A stretch of 47,661 bases of DNA, from NCBI GenBank assembly GCA_025351745.1, contig JANXVI010000279.1, positions 1 to 47,661 of the forward strand, given 5' to 3'. Under the pieces are notes generated by a model that worked only from the letters and a program-made list of their open reading frames with translations, was not told where the DNA came from and did not search any database. Positions 35,812 through 45,045 of the stretch are shown in pieces. Both the position numbers and the translations under genes were made by a program. The DNA is from Rhodoferax sp. (GTDB taxonomy: Bacteria; Pseudomonadota; Gammaproteobacteria; Burkholderiales; Burkholderiaceae_C). The stretch's first letter is position 1; each line of letters opens with the position of its first letter.

Positions 35812-36965
35812 CCGCCGATATAGCTCATCTCAACCCGGCGCGCGGGTGTACCGCTTTCTGCAGCCAGTGCCCCGCGCAGTTCCGAGTAACGGTCACTGCG
35901 TGCATTCCATATGCGACCGATAACAGACGCCAACTCGTCGTCGCTGGCATCGCTCCTGACAATGCTGCGCAGGTCGTAACCCTGGCCTGCAAAAAGGCAT
36001 AAGTACAGTTGTCCTTCGGTGGACAATCGCGCCCGGTTGCAGTCTCCACAAAACGCTTGGGTCACGCTGCTGATGACACCAATTTCCCCTGCTGCCGTAT
36101 CGTGTTGGCCGACCGCATCGGCATGGCCCCAGCGTTGGGCGGTTTCGCCCGGTTGTGATGGCTCTAGGGCCAATAGCGGCAGCTCGGTCTGCAGGCGTTG
36201 TACGACTTCGCGAGAAGGCACCACATCGTTCATGCGCCAACCGTTGGTGGCACCCACATCCATGTATTCAATGTAGCGCAACACCATGCCGCTGCCTTTG
36301 AAGTGGTGCGCCATGGGCAAAATTTCTTGGTCGTTGGTGCCATGTTTGACCACCATGTTGATCTTGATGGGACCCAGGCCAACGGCATGCGCGACCTCAA
36401 TTCCTTGAAGAACATCTGCTACCGGAAAGTCAACGTCATTCATGCGGCGAAAAACTGCATCGTCCAATGCGTCGAGACTGACGGTGACTCGTCGCAGGCC
36501 CGCATCTTTAAGCGATTGAGCCTTGCGCGCCAATAGGGCGCCATTGGTCGTCAGGGTCAGGTCTAAAGGCTTTCCATCTAGGGTGCGCAGTGCTGCCAAT
36601 TGTTCGATCAGTATTTCGATGTTCTTGCGCAGCAAAGGCTCGCCGCCGGTGAGGCGTATTTTTTGCACGCCATGGTTCACAAACTGCTTGGCGATCCGAA
36701 CTATTTCTTCAAAACTCAGCAAGGAAGCGTGGGGCAGGTAGGTATAGTCTTTGTCAAAAATTTCCTTGGGCATGCAGTAGCCACAGCGGAAATTGCAGCG
36801 GTCGGTAACGCTGATGCGCAGGTCGCGTAACGGGCGCCCCAGGCTGTCGGCGAGCAGCCCCGGTGCGACCGTGCTGACTGGCGCGCCTGGAATGGGTAGC
36901 GTACCCGGACGCAGATTGCGCAGATCGAGAAGGGGTACGACTTTGGGACTGAAGCGTTCTGACAT
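35808..36965 (-). CDS. moaA: GTP 3',8-cyclase MoaA (molybdenum cofactor biosynthesis)
   Basis: 385 residues. The radical-SAM cluster motif CNFRCGYC gives C57, C61, C64. The second cluster motif is near the C-terminus ([10 protein letters not shown]...C), and the protein ends in GG as MoaA requires for activity. It converts GTP to 3',8-cyclo-H2GTP, the first step of Moco synthesis. The 45-residue N-terminal lead before [12 protein letters not shown] is longer than in E. coli. GGGAGGA is about 12 nt upstream of ATG 36965; a longer reading to 37010 would enter the hppA terminator. No Moco riboswitch space is present. Confidence 0.96.
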   Translation of the reverse strand: MSERFSPKVVPLLDLRNLRPGTLPIPGAPVSTVAPGLLADSLGRPLRDLRISVTDRCNFRCGYCMPKEIFDKDYTYLPHASLLSFEEIVRIAKQFVNHGVQKIRLTGGEPLLRKNIEILIEQLAALRTLDGKPLDLTLTTNGALLARKAQSLKDAGLRRVTVSLDALDDAVFRRMNDVDFPVADVLQGIEVAHAVGLGPIKINMVVKHGTNDQEILPMAHHFKGSGMVLRYIEYMDVGATNGWRMNDVVPSREVVQRLQTELPLLALEPSQPGETAQRWGHADAVGQHDTAAGEIGVISSVTQAFCGDCNRARLSTEGQLYLCLFAGQGYDLRSIVRSDASDDELASVIGRIWNARSDRYSELRGALAAESGTPARRVEMSYIGG

Positions 36966-37007
36966 GAGGCCATTGTCCTCCCTTGGAGTCGCGCTGGCTG
37001 TCGCGCA

Positions 37008-37031
37008 CAAAAAAGCCCGCGTGCGCGGGCT
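37008..37031 (-). terminator. Rho-independent terminator of hppA
   Basis: Minus strand AGCCCGCG-CA-CGCGGGCT, an 8-bp GC-rich perfect stem, followed by T6. It is 24 bp past the hppA stop and 43 bp before the moaA start, so moaA needs its own promoter or readthrough. Confidence 0.9.
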
Positions 37032-37054
37032 GTCTTGTCGGACGGTAGGAAATT

Positions 37055-39130
37055 TTAGCTGTGGATTTTCATCATCAACGGCACGATCAGCAAGGCCACG
37101 ATATTGATGATTTTGATCAACGGGTTGACCGCTGGGCCGGCGGTGTCCTTGTAGGGGTCACCCACGGTATCGCCGGTGACTGCTGCCTTGTGGGTGTCGG
37201 AACCCTTGCCGCCGTGGTGGCCGTCTTCGATGTACTTTTTGGCATTGTCCCAGGCACCACCGCCGGTACACATAGAAATTGCCACAAAGAGGCCGGTCAC
37301 GATGGTGCCCATCAGCAAACCACCCAACGCAGCGGGGCCCAGTACCAGGCCTACCACGATGGGGGCCACGACCGGTAGCAGCGATGGGATCATCATTTCC
37401 TTGATGGCGGCTGTGGTCAGCATGTCTACGGCTGTGTCGTATTCGGGCTTGCCCGTGCCATCCATGATCCCTTTGATGTCGCGGAACTGGCGGCGTACCT
37501 CTACCACCACCGCACCGGCCGCGCGGCCCACGGCCTCCATGGCCATCGCGCCAAAAAGGTAGGGAATCAACCCACCAATGAACAGGCCGATGATGACTTT
37601 GGGGTCGCTCAAGTCAAACGTAATGTGGGCACCCAAGCCTTCCAACTTGTGGGTGTAGTCCGCAAACAGCACCAACGCTGCCAAGCCGGCGGAACCGATG
37701 GCGTAGCCTTTGGTGACGGCCTTGGTGGTGTTGCCCACTGCGTCCAGCGGGTCGGTGATGTCACGCACGCTGGCAGGCAACTCTGACATTTCGGCAATGC
37801 CACCGGCGTTGTCGGTGATGGGGCCATAAGCGTCCAGCGCCACCACAATCCCTGCCATGCTGAGCATGGACGTGGCTGCAATAGCAATGCCGTACAGGCC
37901 ACCCAGGCTGAAGGCGCTGTAGATAGCCGCGCAAACGAACAACACAGGCCAGGTCGTCGAGCGCATGGATACACCCAGACCGGCAATGATATTGGTGCCG
38001 TGGCCGGTGGTGGATGCCTGAGCGATGTGCTGGACCGGTGCGTATTGCGTACCCGTGTAGTACTCGGTGATCCAGATCAAAGCGCCGGTCAAGATCAAAC
38101 CAATCGCGCAGGCGCCAAAAAGGTTGTTGGCGGTGATGACATGGCCGTCGGTCAATGTGATGGCGGCAGGGAACATTGACTGCGTGACAAAGTAGAACGC
38201 GACCAGAGACAGGACGCCGGCAATTGCCAAGCCCTTGTACAGCGCGGGCATTACGTTCTTCATGCCGGGCGACGCCTTGACGAAGAAGCAGCCAATGATG
38301 GAGGCCACAATCGACACTGCACCCAATACCAATGGATAAAGTACGGCTGTAGCCCCCGTGCTGCTTGCCAGGAGTGCTCCCAAAACCATAGTAGCGATCA
38401 GGGTTACTGCATAGGTTTCGAACAGGTCGGCGGCCATGCCCGCGCAGTCTCCCACGTTGTCGCCCACGTTGTCGGCAATCACAGCAGGGTTGCGCGGGTC
38501 ATCTTCAGGAATGCCGGCTTCGACCTTGCCCACCAAGTCAGCTCCCACGTCAGCGCCCTTGGTGAAAATGCCACCGCCCAGGCGGGCGAAGATGGAAATG
38601 AGTGAAGAGCCAAAGGCAAAACCAATCAGTGGATTGAGCAGCTGTGCATAGGCCTTGCCGTCCGTCGGCACGCCACTCATGGTCAGGAACCAGTAGAACC
38701 CGGCGACCCCTAGCAGGCCCAAGCCCACTACCAACATGCCAGTGATGGCGCCGCCGCGAAAGGCTACGTCCAGCGCAGGACCGATGCCCTTGGTTGCAGC
38801 CTGTGCGGTGCGAACGTTGGCGCGTACCGATACGTTCATGCCGATAAAGCCGCAAGCACCTGACAGCACTGCGCCCACCACGAAGCCGACCGCGCTCATC
38901 GGGTCCAGAAATACGGCGATCAATATTGCAAGGACGACGCCCACCATGGCGATCGTCTTGTACTGCCGTGAAAGGTAAGCCGCTGCACCGGTCTGAATGG
39001 CTGCTGCAATCTCTTGCATGCGTGCATTACCGGCGTCTTGGGAAAGGATCCAACTGCGTGCCCAGATGCCGTATGCAACGGCAATGAACCCGCATACAAG
39101 CGCCAAAATCAGCGGCGTGTTGCCTGTCAT
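37055..39130 (-). CDS. hppA: Membrane H+-translocating pyrophosphatase, K+-independent type
   Basis: 691 residues with about 16 membrane helices. Catalytic motifs: [40 protein letters not shown], and the C-terminal [18 protein letters not shown]. It couples pyrophosphate hydrolysis to ion pumping. [10 protein letters not shown] has K470 at the position where K+-dependent enzymes carry Ala; Lys there is known to confer K+-independence, so a K+-independent proton pump is inferred. AAGGAG is 7 nt upstream of the ATG. Divergent from soluble ppa across a 231-bp gap. Confidence 0.96.
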   Translation of the reverse strand: MTGNTPLILALVCGFIAVAYGIWARSWILSQDAGNARMQEIAAAIQTGAAAYLSRQYKTIAMVGVVLAILIAVFLDPMSAVGFVVGAVLSGACGFIGMNVSVRANVRTAQAATKGIGPALDVAFRGGAITGMLVVGLGLLGVAGFYWFLTMSGVPTDGKAYAQLLNPLIGFAFGSSLISIFARLGGGIFTKGADVGADLVGKVEAGIPEDDPRNPAVIADNVGDNVGDCAGMAADLFETYAVTLIATMVLGALLASSTGATAVLYPLVLGAVSIVASIIGCFFVKASPGMKNVMPALYKGLAIAGVLSLVAFYFVTQSMFPAAITLTDGHVITANNLFGACAIGLILTGALIWITEYYTGTQYAPVQHIAQASTTGHGTNIIAGLGVSMRSTTWPVLFVCAAIYSAFSLGGLYGIAIAATSMLSMAGIVVALDAYGPITDNAGGIAEMSELPASVRDITDPLDAVGNTTKAVTKGYAIGSAGLAALVLFADYTHKLEGLGAHITFDLSDPKVIIGLFIGGLIPYLFGAMAMEAVGRAAGAVVVEVRRQFRDIKGIMDGTGKPEYDTAVDMLTTAAIKEMMIPSLLPVVAPIVVGLVLGPAALGGLLMGTIVTGLFVAISMCTGGGAWDNAKKYIEDGHHGGKGSDTHKAAVTGDTVGDPYKDTAGPAVNPLIKIINIVALLIVPLMMKIHS

Positions 39131-39361
39131 AAATATCTCCTTGACTGTTGTTTCGCGAAGAAAGAGGCAACGCTAGTGATGCCCCCACTGCGTTGCTTCC
39201 TCTAAGCTCCAGCCCAACAGAGCGTGACGGAGATGATTGGCCAACGGGCGGACTTTAACGTGAAAAAACTGCGATTTCAGGCTGCGCAAGAGCTGAGTCA
39301 GTAAAATGAGGGTAAATACCGATCGATAACAACCCTTTTTTTATAGCCCAGAGAGCCCCCA

Positions 39362-39898
39362 ATGTCCCTTGATAAAGTCACCCCTGGTAAAAACGCACCC
39401 GAATCGTTCAACGTGATCATCGAGATCCCGATGAACGCAGACCCGGTCAAATACGAGGTGGACAAAGCCAGCGGTGCCATATTCGTTGACCGCTTCATGA
39501 GCACCGCCATGCATTACCCTACCAATTATGGGTATGTGCCCAAGACCATCTCAGGCGATGGCGATCCGGTCGATGTATTGGTGATCACCCCGGTGCCCCT
39601 GATCCCCGGTGTTGTTGTGACATGCCGGGCTATCGGCATTTTGAAAATGACCGATGAGGCCGGCGAAGACGGCAAGGTGCTGGCCGTGCCCATTGACAAG
39701 ATCTTGTCGCTTTATAGCCAGTGGAAAAGACCCGAAGACCTGAACCCCTTCCGACTCAAGACCATCGCCCACTTCTTTGAACACTACAAGGATCTGGAAG
39801 AAGGCAAATGGGTCAAGGTGCAGGGTTGGGAAGGCCCTGAGTCTGCCCAAAAAGAGATCATGGATGGCATTGCCAATTACAACAAGGAGTCCAGCTAA
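39362..39898 (+). CDS. ppa: Soluble inorganic pyrophosphatase (family I)
   Basis: 178 residues, hexameric-type bacterial size. The signature [10 protein letters not shown] carries the metal-binding aspartates near 66-72. Upstream E/K residues ([15 protein letters not shown]) and YPTNYGYVP form the rest of the active site. It hydrolyses cytoplasmic pyrophosphate to drive biosynthesis. It is divergent from hppA, so two pyrophosphatases with different energy outcomes share one intergenic region. The ribosome site is weak. Confidence 0.97.
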   Translation: MSLDKVTPGKNAPESFNVIIEIPMNADPVKYEVDKASGAIFVDRFMSTAMHYPTNYGYVPKTISGDGDPVDVLVITPVPLIPGVVVTCRAIGILKMTDEAGEDGKVLAVPIDKILSLYSQWKRPEDLNPFRLKTIAHFFEHYKDLEEGKWVKVQGWEGPESAQKEIMDGIANYNKESS

Positions 39899-40038
39899 AC
39901 GCCTTGACTTGCGACGGTCACTGTGGCGGCAGTGGCAGTAAGCCCATGGTCCGACCAACGCAAGAGAAACGGCGTGTATGATCGTTGGCAAGGTCCGCTC
40001 CGTCAATGAAAGTGGGCCGCTTGCGTTAAGGATTAGCC

Positions 40039-40545
40039 ATGCAAACACCGCCCACTCAGCCGTCCTTTGACCAAAAATCCAAGCAGACCGCTGCGGTAAC
40101 AGCAGATGCCGGCCAGTATTTGACGCTTCGCCTGGGCGAGGAAGACTATGCCATCGACATCATGCGCGTGCAGGAAATCCGCTCATATGAAGAGCCGACC
40201 CGCATGGCCAATTCTCCCAGTTTCATCAAGGGTGTGATCAATTTGCGTGGCGTTATTGTCCCGATCATTGATTTGCGCATGAAGCTCAATATTTCCAAAG
40301 TGGATTACACGGAATTTACGGTAGTCATCATCCTCAATATCAAGGGTGTGGTCACTGGTGCCGTGGTGGATGCCGTCTCGGACGTGGTTACGCTGAATGC
40401 CCAGATGATCAAACCGGCACCGCAGTTTGAATCGGCAGTGGATGCGCGGTTCATTCTCGGCATAGCCAATGTGGGTGAGCGCATGTTGATCGTCATGAAC
40501 ATGGAAACGCTGCTCAGCAATGCTGAGATGGGTATGGTTGCGTAG
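40039..40545 (+). CDS. cheW: Chemotaxis adaptor CheW
   Basis: 168 residues with one CheW/SH3-like domain from about 25: YLTLRLGEEDYAIDIMRVQEIR, then GVINLRGVIVPIIDLR, the receptor and CheA contact loop, and FILGIANVGERMLIVMNMETLL. It couples chemoreceptors to the CheA kinase. AAGGA sits 6 nt before the ATG. No other chemotaxis or flagellar gene is in the window, so this is an isolated copy and may serve a distal or alternative array. Confidence 0.95.
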   Translation: MQTPPTQPSFDQKSKQTAAVTADAGQYLTLRLGEEDYAIDIMRVQEIRSYEEPTRMANSPSFIKGVINLRGVIVPIIDLRMKLNISKVDYTEFTVVIILNIKGVVTGAVVDAVSDVVTLNAQMIKPAPQFESAVDARFILGIANVGERMLIVMNMETLLSNAEMGMVA

Positions 40546-40556
40546 ACACTATTCGC

Positions 40557-40626
40557 CCACACTGCGTTGCTTTGCGGGACACTGCCGCCCCAGGGGGACC
40601 ATTTATTTTTGAGGCGGCCTGACGGT
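40557..40626 (+). repeat. GC-rich dispersed repeat, degenerate copy C (between cheW and the WS/DGAT gene)
   Basis: CCACACTGCGTTGCTTTGCG, then CCGCCCCAGGGGG and GAGGCGGCC. It follows copy B (12982-13050) in order and spacing with many substitutions. It lies between converging genes. Confidence 0.5.
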
Positions 40627-40674
40627 GGGACTTGGCAGCTGCATTCTGCCCGCAGTTCCTCCGGCCGCAGTTTG

Positions 40675-42084
40675 CTACTGCGGGGCCCTTTTCTTGCGTG
40701 GCTTCTTAGGCGCTGGCGTGGCGGCGATGCCCAATGCCGCCTCCAACTCGGTAATGGCGTTCTGCGTGTAATCCAGCATACGTTGCAGCGCCGGCACCGA
40801 GCGGCGGCAGGCGATGTAGCCAAACCCCAGGTTGTCGCCGTAACCGCTGATGGTGATGTTCATCGCCAGGTAGTGGGTGGGTATGGACACCGGGTAGGCT
40901 TCGTCTAGCCGTGCACCGTTCATGTACAGCGTTTCCCTGGGGCCGGGCACGTTGGAAATCACAAGGTTGAACAGCGGATGCTTCTCGGCCGTGCCGGTGA
41001 CGATGCCCAAGCCCAGCGGCGAGATGGATGTGATGCCATGGGCCATCTTTTGTAGGCGTGGCATCTTGGTCAGGCGGTCTTTGGCGTGCGTGGTGGACTC
41101 CACGATGCGATTCAGCCGTTTGAGAGGGTCGGCAATATGCGTTGCCAAGCTGGCCAGCAACAGCGACACCTGATTGCCCCCGACGTTGGTTTCACCGTGC
41201 AGCGATACAGGCACCATGGCTACCAGCGGTTTCTTGGGCAGCTTGTGCTGCGCCATCAAATATTCGCGCAGGGCACCCGCACAAATAGCCAGTGTGACAT
41301 CGTTCACAGTCGCGCTGGCGGCCTCGCCAATCCGCTTGAACCGGGCCAACGAGTAGGATTGCGAAGCAAACCTCCGCGAGCCCGAGATCTCGACATTGAA
41401 CGGGGTCGGCGGTGCCTGAAAGGGCAAGGCACCCGTGGCCCCATCATCGGAGGGGCGCAGGATGTCCCATAAACCACTACCAATGCCCGGCAAGATGTCC
41501 TTACCCGCCTTCGCTGCGTTGCCCAACTGCTCCAACAGACCCGGTGGCTTGGATTTGGCACGGGCTGCGGGGTGCTGCCCAAAGGGTATAGCCCATATCG
41601 GCGCTTTGATTTCTGCTGCCGTAAGGCTCATCGAATTGGCCGCCATGCGCGCACCCGTGACCCCGTCCACCAATGCATGGTGCATTTTCGTATAGGTGGC
41701 AAAGCGGCCGCCGGGCAGGCCTTCGATGACATACATTTCCCACAGGGGGCGGTTGCGGTCCAGCAGGTTGGCATGCAGCCGGGACACCATCGCCAACAGC
41801 TCACGAATCCGGCCGGGCTGGGGTAGCGCAAGGTGGCGCAAGTGGTAGTCCTGCTCGAACTCTTTGTCTTCTTCCCAGTACCAGAGCCCCATGCGCAAAA
41901 CCGGACGTAAATTGAAAGGTGCGATGGCAGCAGGATATTGATTCCACTGGGCCAGCAATTCGCTGACAAAGTGGTGCCCGGACCCCGATGGCGGTGTGTA
42001 GATGCTCAAGCCCGCTACATGCATGGGCTGGTTGCGGGTTTCCATCCAAAGAAACGCCGAATCGGTGGGGCTCAGGGCTTGCAT
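40675..42084 (-). CDS. Wax ester synthase / diacylglycerol acyltransferase (WS/DGAT)
   Basis: 469 residues. The catalytic motif HHALVDG is at 135-141, with the family's NRPLWEMYVIEGL at 111-123, the ATVNDVTLAICAGALR segment and NVPGPRETLYMNGARL. It transfers acyl-CoA to fatty alcohol or diacylglycerol, making wax ester or triacylglycerol stores on the inner membrane. The C-terminus is Lys/Pro-rich. GAGAG upstream supports ATG 42084. Last gene of a probable operon with lipid-metabolism genes, 48 bp after the PF10118 gene. Confidence 0.93.
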   Translation of the reverse strand: MQALSPTDSAFLWMETRNQPMHVAGLSIYTPPSGSGHHFVSELLAQWNQYPAAIAPFNLRPVLRMGLWYWEEDKEFEQDYHLRHLALPQPGRIRELLAMVSRLHANLLDRNRPLWEMYVIEGLPGGRFATYTKMHHALVDGVTGARMAANSMSLTAAEIKAPIWAIPFGQHPAARAKSKPPGLLEQLGNAAKAGKDILPGIGSGLWDILRPSDDGATGALPFQAPPTPFNVEISGSRRFASQSYSLARFKRIGEAASATVNDVTLAICAGALREYLMAQHKLPKKPLVAMVPVSLHGETNVGGNQVSLLLASLATHIADPLKRLNRIVESTTHAKDRLTKMPRLQKMAHGITSISPLGLGIVTGTAEKHPLFNLVISNVPGPRETLYMNGARLDEAYPVSIPTHYLAMNITISGYGDNLGFGYIACRRSVPALQRMLDYTQNAITELEAALGIAATPAPKKPRKKRAPQ

Positions 42085-42132
42085 GTTTACTCTCTCGATA
42101 GGTTCACAGAAGGTTGGGGCCCGGGTTGTGCA

Positions 42133-42957
42133 CTATGCGGCCTGACCGACGACCGCGAAACGCTCTCGGTTGTCGTGCAACCACTGGACCGAGCGCGATA
42201 TGTCTTGCTGGCGTGGGTGAAAAGTGGGTGCCTTGTAGGCCCTCCACAACGCGTAGTTACTGCGGATCATGCCATCCTTGGCAAACAGCAGTTTGGCGGC
42301 GCTGTGCCAAGTATTCCATTTGAACAAGCTTCCGTCATGCCACAGGTTGCGGACAGTTTGCCGGGTGATATCCATCGCAAACGTCCAGGTGATGTAACGC
42401 AAAAGTCGCAGGCGCCACTTCTCGGTGCCATGGAGGGCGGTGTAGACATCAAAGGCCGTGCTGCAGTGCTCTGCCTCTTCCGCGGCATGCCACATCCACA
42501 AAGTTTGCAACCGCGGCTCGGCGCCGTGCAGGGCTTCTGGGTGGCGGAACATCCAGTCGGCAAACAGCGCCGTCAGATGTTCGGTGGCTGCCGTCGCGGC
42601 CACATGCACGCGCACGTCGAGATGGGCGTTGTTGCGAATACGCTTGGCGGCACGCCGCTCCAGTACGTTGTCAAAGCCCAATGTCTCCAGGTGACCATTG
42701 AACAACGCGTGGATGCGCCGGTGCGTGGCTTCTTGGCCAACAAAGCCTTGTACTTCCGTGGCGATGGCCTGGCGTTTCTCTTCAGGCAGCGCCTTGAGCC
42801 CGGCGCGAACCGAATCCATAAAATACTGTTCTCCCACCGGGAAGCTCATAGACAGCGCGTTGAAAAATGCAGACCGAAAGGCGTCGTTGCCGTTCCAGCG
42901 GGCCCGAAAGGGGGCTACCAAGTCGATCAAGAGACGGCGTACGACTAAATCGGTCAT
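42133..42957 (-). CDS. PF10118-type predicted metal-dependent hydrolase (diiron, ferritin-like)
   Basis: 274 residues. Probable metal ligands lie in a helical array: FPVGEQYF, GQEATHRRIHA, AATEHLTALF and WHAAEEAEHCSTAFD, as expected for the family annotated as predicted metal-dependent hydrolase. The biochemical role is not established; the Glu/His pattern suggests a diiron oxygenase-like centre. It overlaps the alpha/beta hydrolase gene by 4 bp and precedes the WS/DGAT gene, suggesting a role on lipid substrates (inference). Confidence 0.82.
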   Translation of the reverse strand: MTDLVVRRLLIDLVAPFRARWNGNDAFRSAFFNALSMSFPVGEQYFMDSVRAGLKALPEEKRQAIATEVQGFVGQEATHRRIHALFNGHLETLGFDNVLERRAAKRIRNNAHLDVRVHVAATAATEHLTALFADWMFRHPEALHGAEPRLQTLWMWHAAEEAEHCSTAFDVYTALHGTEKWRLRLLRYITWTFAMDITRQTVRNLWHDGSLFKWNTWHSAAKLLFAKDGMIRSNYALWRAYKAPTFHPRQQDISRSVQWLHDNRERFAVVGQAA

Positions 42958-43847
42958 ATTGCCAGCCCTTTGAGTCGCTCATTGATCCATCGGATAACGG
43001 CGGCATCGAGGCACATTTGGAGGTGCCCGATGCCTTCAAAAATGGAGGGTTGGAGGTCAAGAAAAACCTGCGCCCTTTGTGGGTAAACGATATTGTCCTG
43101 CGGGGTAATCGCAATGTGAATGCGGTCACGAAGGGCGACGCTTTCGCTGGCCGAGAGTTCGGCTAACCAAGGGCTTTGCCAGCCCATTTGTTTGCCGTTG
43201 GGGGTTCGCGTTTTGGGCTCGATTCGCGTCCCTGCATGGGGCGTTCCCAGGGTCAGTACCCGCGCAACGCGCTGCGTCCCATGGACGCGCATCCATGCAC
43301 GTATGGCAAGCCCGCCCATGCTATGGCCCACCAATGCCACTTGGGCTGAGCCGGTTTGCCCGCACAGTTCGTCTACGGCAGCCTCAATCGTCGGTGCATA
43401 GTTGTCAATGGATGTAAAAAGCGGCTCCAGGTCTACGGCCAATACGGCATGCCCCTGCGCACGCAAGCCACGTGCAACGGTATCCCAAACCCGGTGGTTG
43501 CACAAATAGCCGTGCACCAGCACCACCGGCACCTGGTTGTTCGTTGACCCGGTCGCTGGCAGCACGCGTGGCGCACGCAGGGCCCACGGCTGGCGCAGCA
43601 AAAAGATGACAACGCTAGCCCAAAATTCGCCCATTACCGAGCGCCACCACATCGCCGCAGGTTCTTCGGCTTTTGACCTCCGAGCGGTGATCAGGCCGAC
43701 CAGCAGCGTGGCGAGGATGGGCGTCAGCAGGGCCCCCACCAGAGGACTCCATGGCGTAGTGTGGGCAAATTGGAACAAAAGGTAACCCAGTCCGGCACCG
43801 AACACGAGTTGAACCAGAATCAGACGTCTCAGCAAATGGGCAAGCAC
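42954..43847 (-). CDS. Membrane-anchored alpha/beta hydrolase (lipase/esterase type)
   Basis: 297 residues. Two N-terminal hydrophobic helices (about 8-28 and 36-54) are followed by an alpha/beta hydrolase domain: oxyanion VHGYLCNHRVW, nucleophile elbow GHSMGG with S176, LGTPHAGT, and probable D251 and H275 (GIGHLQM). The start is GTG at 43847 with AGGAAA upstream, 8 bp after the DUF1254 gene. It may hydrolyse acyl esters at the membrane and so balance the WS/DGAT made from the same operon. The substrate is unproven. Confidence 0.87.
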   Translation of the reverse strand: MLAHLLRRLILVQLVFGAGLGYLLFQFAHTTPWSPLVGALLTPILATLLVGLITARRSKAEEPAAMWWRSVMGEFWASVVIFLLRQPWALRAPRVLPATGSTNNQVPVVLVHGYLCNHRVWDTVARGLRAQGHAVLAVDLEPLFTSIDNYAPTIEAAVDELCGQTGSAQVALVGHSMGGLAIRAWMRVHGTQRVARVLTLGTPHAGTRIEPKTRTPNGKQMGWQSPWLAELSASESVALRDRIHIAITPQDNIVYPQRAQVFLDLQPSIFEGIGHLQMCLDAAVIRWINERLKGLAI

Positions 43848-43855
43848 GGTATTTC

Positions 43856-44419
43856 CTAAATTTCTTGGCAGACCAGCGTCCGTCTCGAAGCCTCAAGCAC
43901 GGCTTTTTCGATCTGGTAGTCGCCGACCAAAACCCGCATCAACAGCAAACCTTTTGTGGATGGACTGACGACGACCTGTGACCCGGACGATGTGGTGTCT
44001 GGGACAGTCCCGCCAGGGCCCGAGACCAATAGCAAGCTCACTGCTTTGCCCGCGGCCTTTTGGTCGTTGACAACAAAAAAATTGTCGCTGTTGGACGCGT
44101 AGAGCGCAATAGACCAATACGATGATAGCCGGGGGTTGGCGCTGATGCGAACAGGCCCTTTGGTGAGGTCGTACACGCACACAGAATAGAGCAGGTCCGG
44201 GCTAGGCATGACTACGGTGCGAACCTTGGCGTCAACAGGCGGTGGAAACGCTGCCTGGTTGTGCATATTCATGGACTGTGCAGTGGGGCCGTCCATCAAC
44301 ACCTTCATGACCAAGTACGGAGTGAACCATACCGTAATGAAGTGCACCAGCACTGCCGTGCCGAGCACTGACAGGACGGGGTATCGCCATGGTTTGCTGG
44401 CAGGGACTGTATGCGTCAT
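43856..44419 (-). CDS. DUF1254 domain protein, membrane-anchored
   Basis: 187 residues with one N-terminal membrane helix (about 14-33) and a small DUF1254 domain recognised by MPSPDLLYSVCVYDLTKGPV and ARLSSYWSIALYAS-like strands (NPRLSSYWSIALYAS). DUF1254 usually stands next to or fused to DUF1214; here the partner is the gene immediately upstream, overlapping by 4 bp. Function unknown. The start at 44419 is set by that overlap and the membrane helix. Confidence 0.82.
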   Translation of the reverse strand: MTHTVPASKPWRYPVLSVLGTAVLVHFITVWFTPYLVMKVLMDGPTAQSMNMHNQAAFPPPVDAKVRTVVMPSPDLLYSVCVYDLTKGPVRISANPRLSSYWSIALYASNSDNFFVVNDQKAAGKAVSLLLVSGPGGTVPDTTSSGSQVVVSPSTKGLLLMRVLVGDYQIEKAVLEASRRTLVCQEI

Positions 44420-45045
44420 TCGCAAACTCCTACAGGCACGATGCTGGGTGCCCGTAAGGTCCCGGGTGCAGCCTGCAATTGCGGACTCGGGTTGTACAGG
44501 CGCAGGGTCAGTACCATTGCGGTATTCCCGTTGGCTGCCAGCCAATACGTGCCCGGATACTCCGTGCTACCCGCCGTTAACGCAAAGCGGCCGTCCAGGT
44601 CCAAAACGGCCGTACTCCCGTTTAGGCTGTGGTTACCCTTGGCAATGTCGAACAGAAACATGTCATCGGCATAGGCCGTGATGCTCCACCAGCGGGCGTC
44701 GGGTGGCGTCCCAGTGACCCGATAGTTGCAGCGCGAACGCAAGGTATTGCCAGTGTCGTCCTTTGCAGCGATGAAATACATGGTCTCGCTGCGGTCCAAC
44801 GCCAACAAGGCATTCAGTGCGATGCTGGCACGGGTATACATGTTGGCGTCCTGACTGCCCGCATGCATATCGGCACGCCAGGCTCCCGCTTGCACCGAGT
44901 TATGTATCCAGGGGGCCTTTTTTAGCACCCACCACGCAGAGCCCAGGCCAACTGCCGCAGCTCCTGCATACAAGACCGCGGCTACACCCAGCCGTCGCAG
45001 CCACGCAAGGCGGCGTTGCATCGCAGTCACGGAGTTGGCACTCAT
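44416..45045 (-). CDS. DUF1214 domain protein, membrane-anchored
   Basis: 209 residues with one N-terminal membrane helix (about 16-38) and a DUF1214 domain (WWSITAYADDMFLFD; TYWLAANGNTAMVLTLRLYNPSP at the end, near 170-192). It overlaps by 4 bp the SDR gene upstream and the DUF1254 gene downstream. DUF1214 and DUF1254 likely form one two-part envelope protein. No enzymatic function is known to me. A much longer reading upstream would run through the SDR gene in another frame and is rejected. Confidence 0.82.
   Translation of the reverse strand: MSANSVTAMQRRLAWLRRLGVAAVLYAGAAAVGLGSAWWVLKKAPWIHNSVQAGAWRADMHAGSQDANMYTRASIALNALLALDRSETMYFIAAKDDTGNTLRSRCNYRVTGTPPDARWWSITAYADDMFLFDIAKGNHSLNGSTAVLDLDGRFALTAGSTEYPGTYWLAANGNTAMVLTLRLYNPSPQLQAAPGTLRAPSIVPVGVCE

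Noticed and set aside
36966..37007. Molybdenum cofactor riboswitch upstream of moaA
   Set aside because: Only 43 bp lie between the moaA start and the hppA terminator, too short for a Moco aptamer, and no matching structure is seen.
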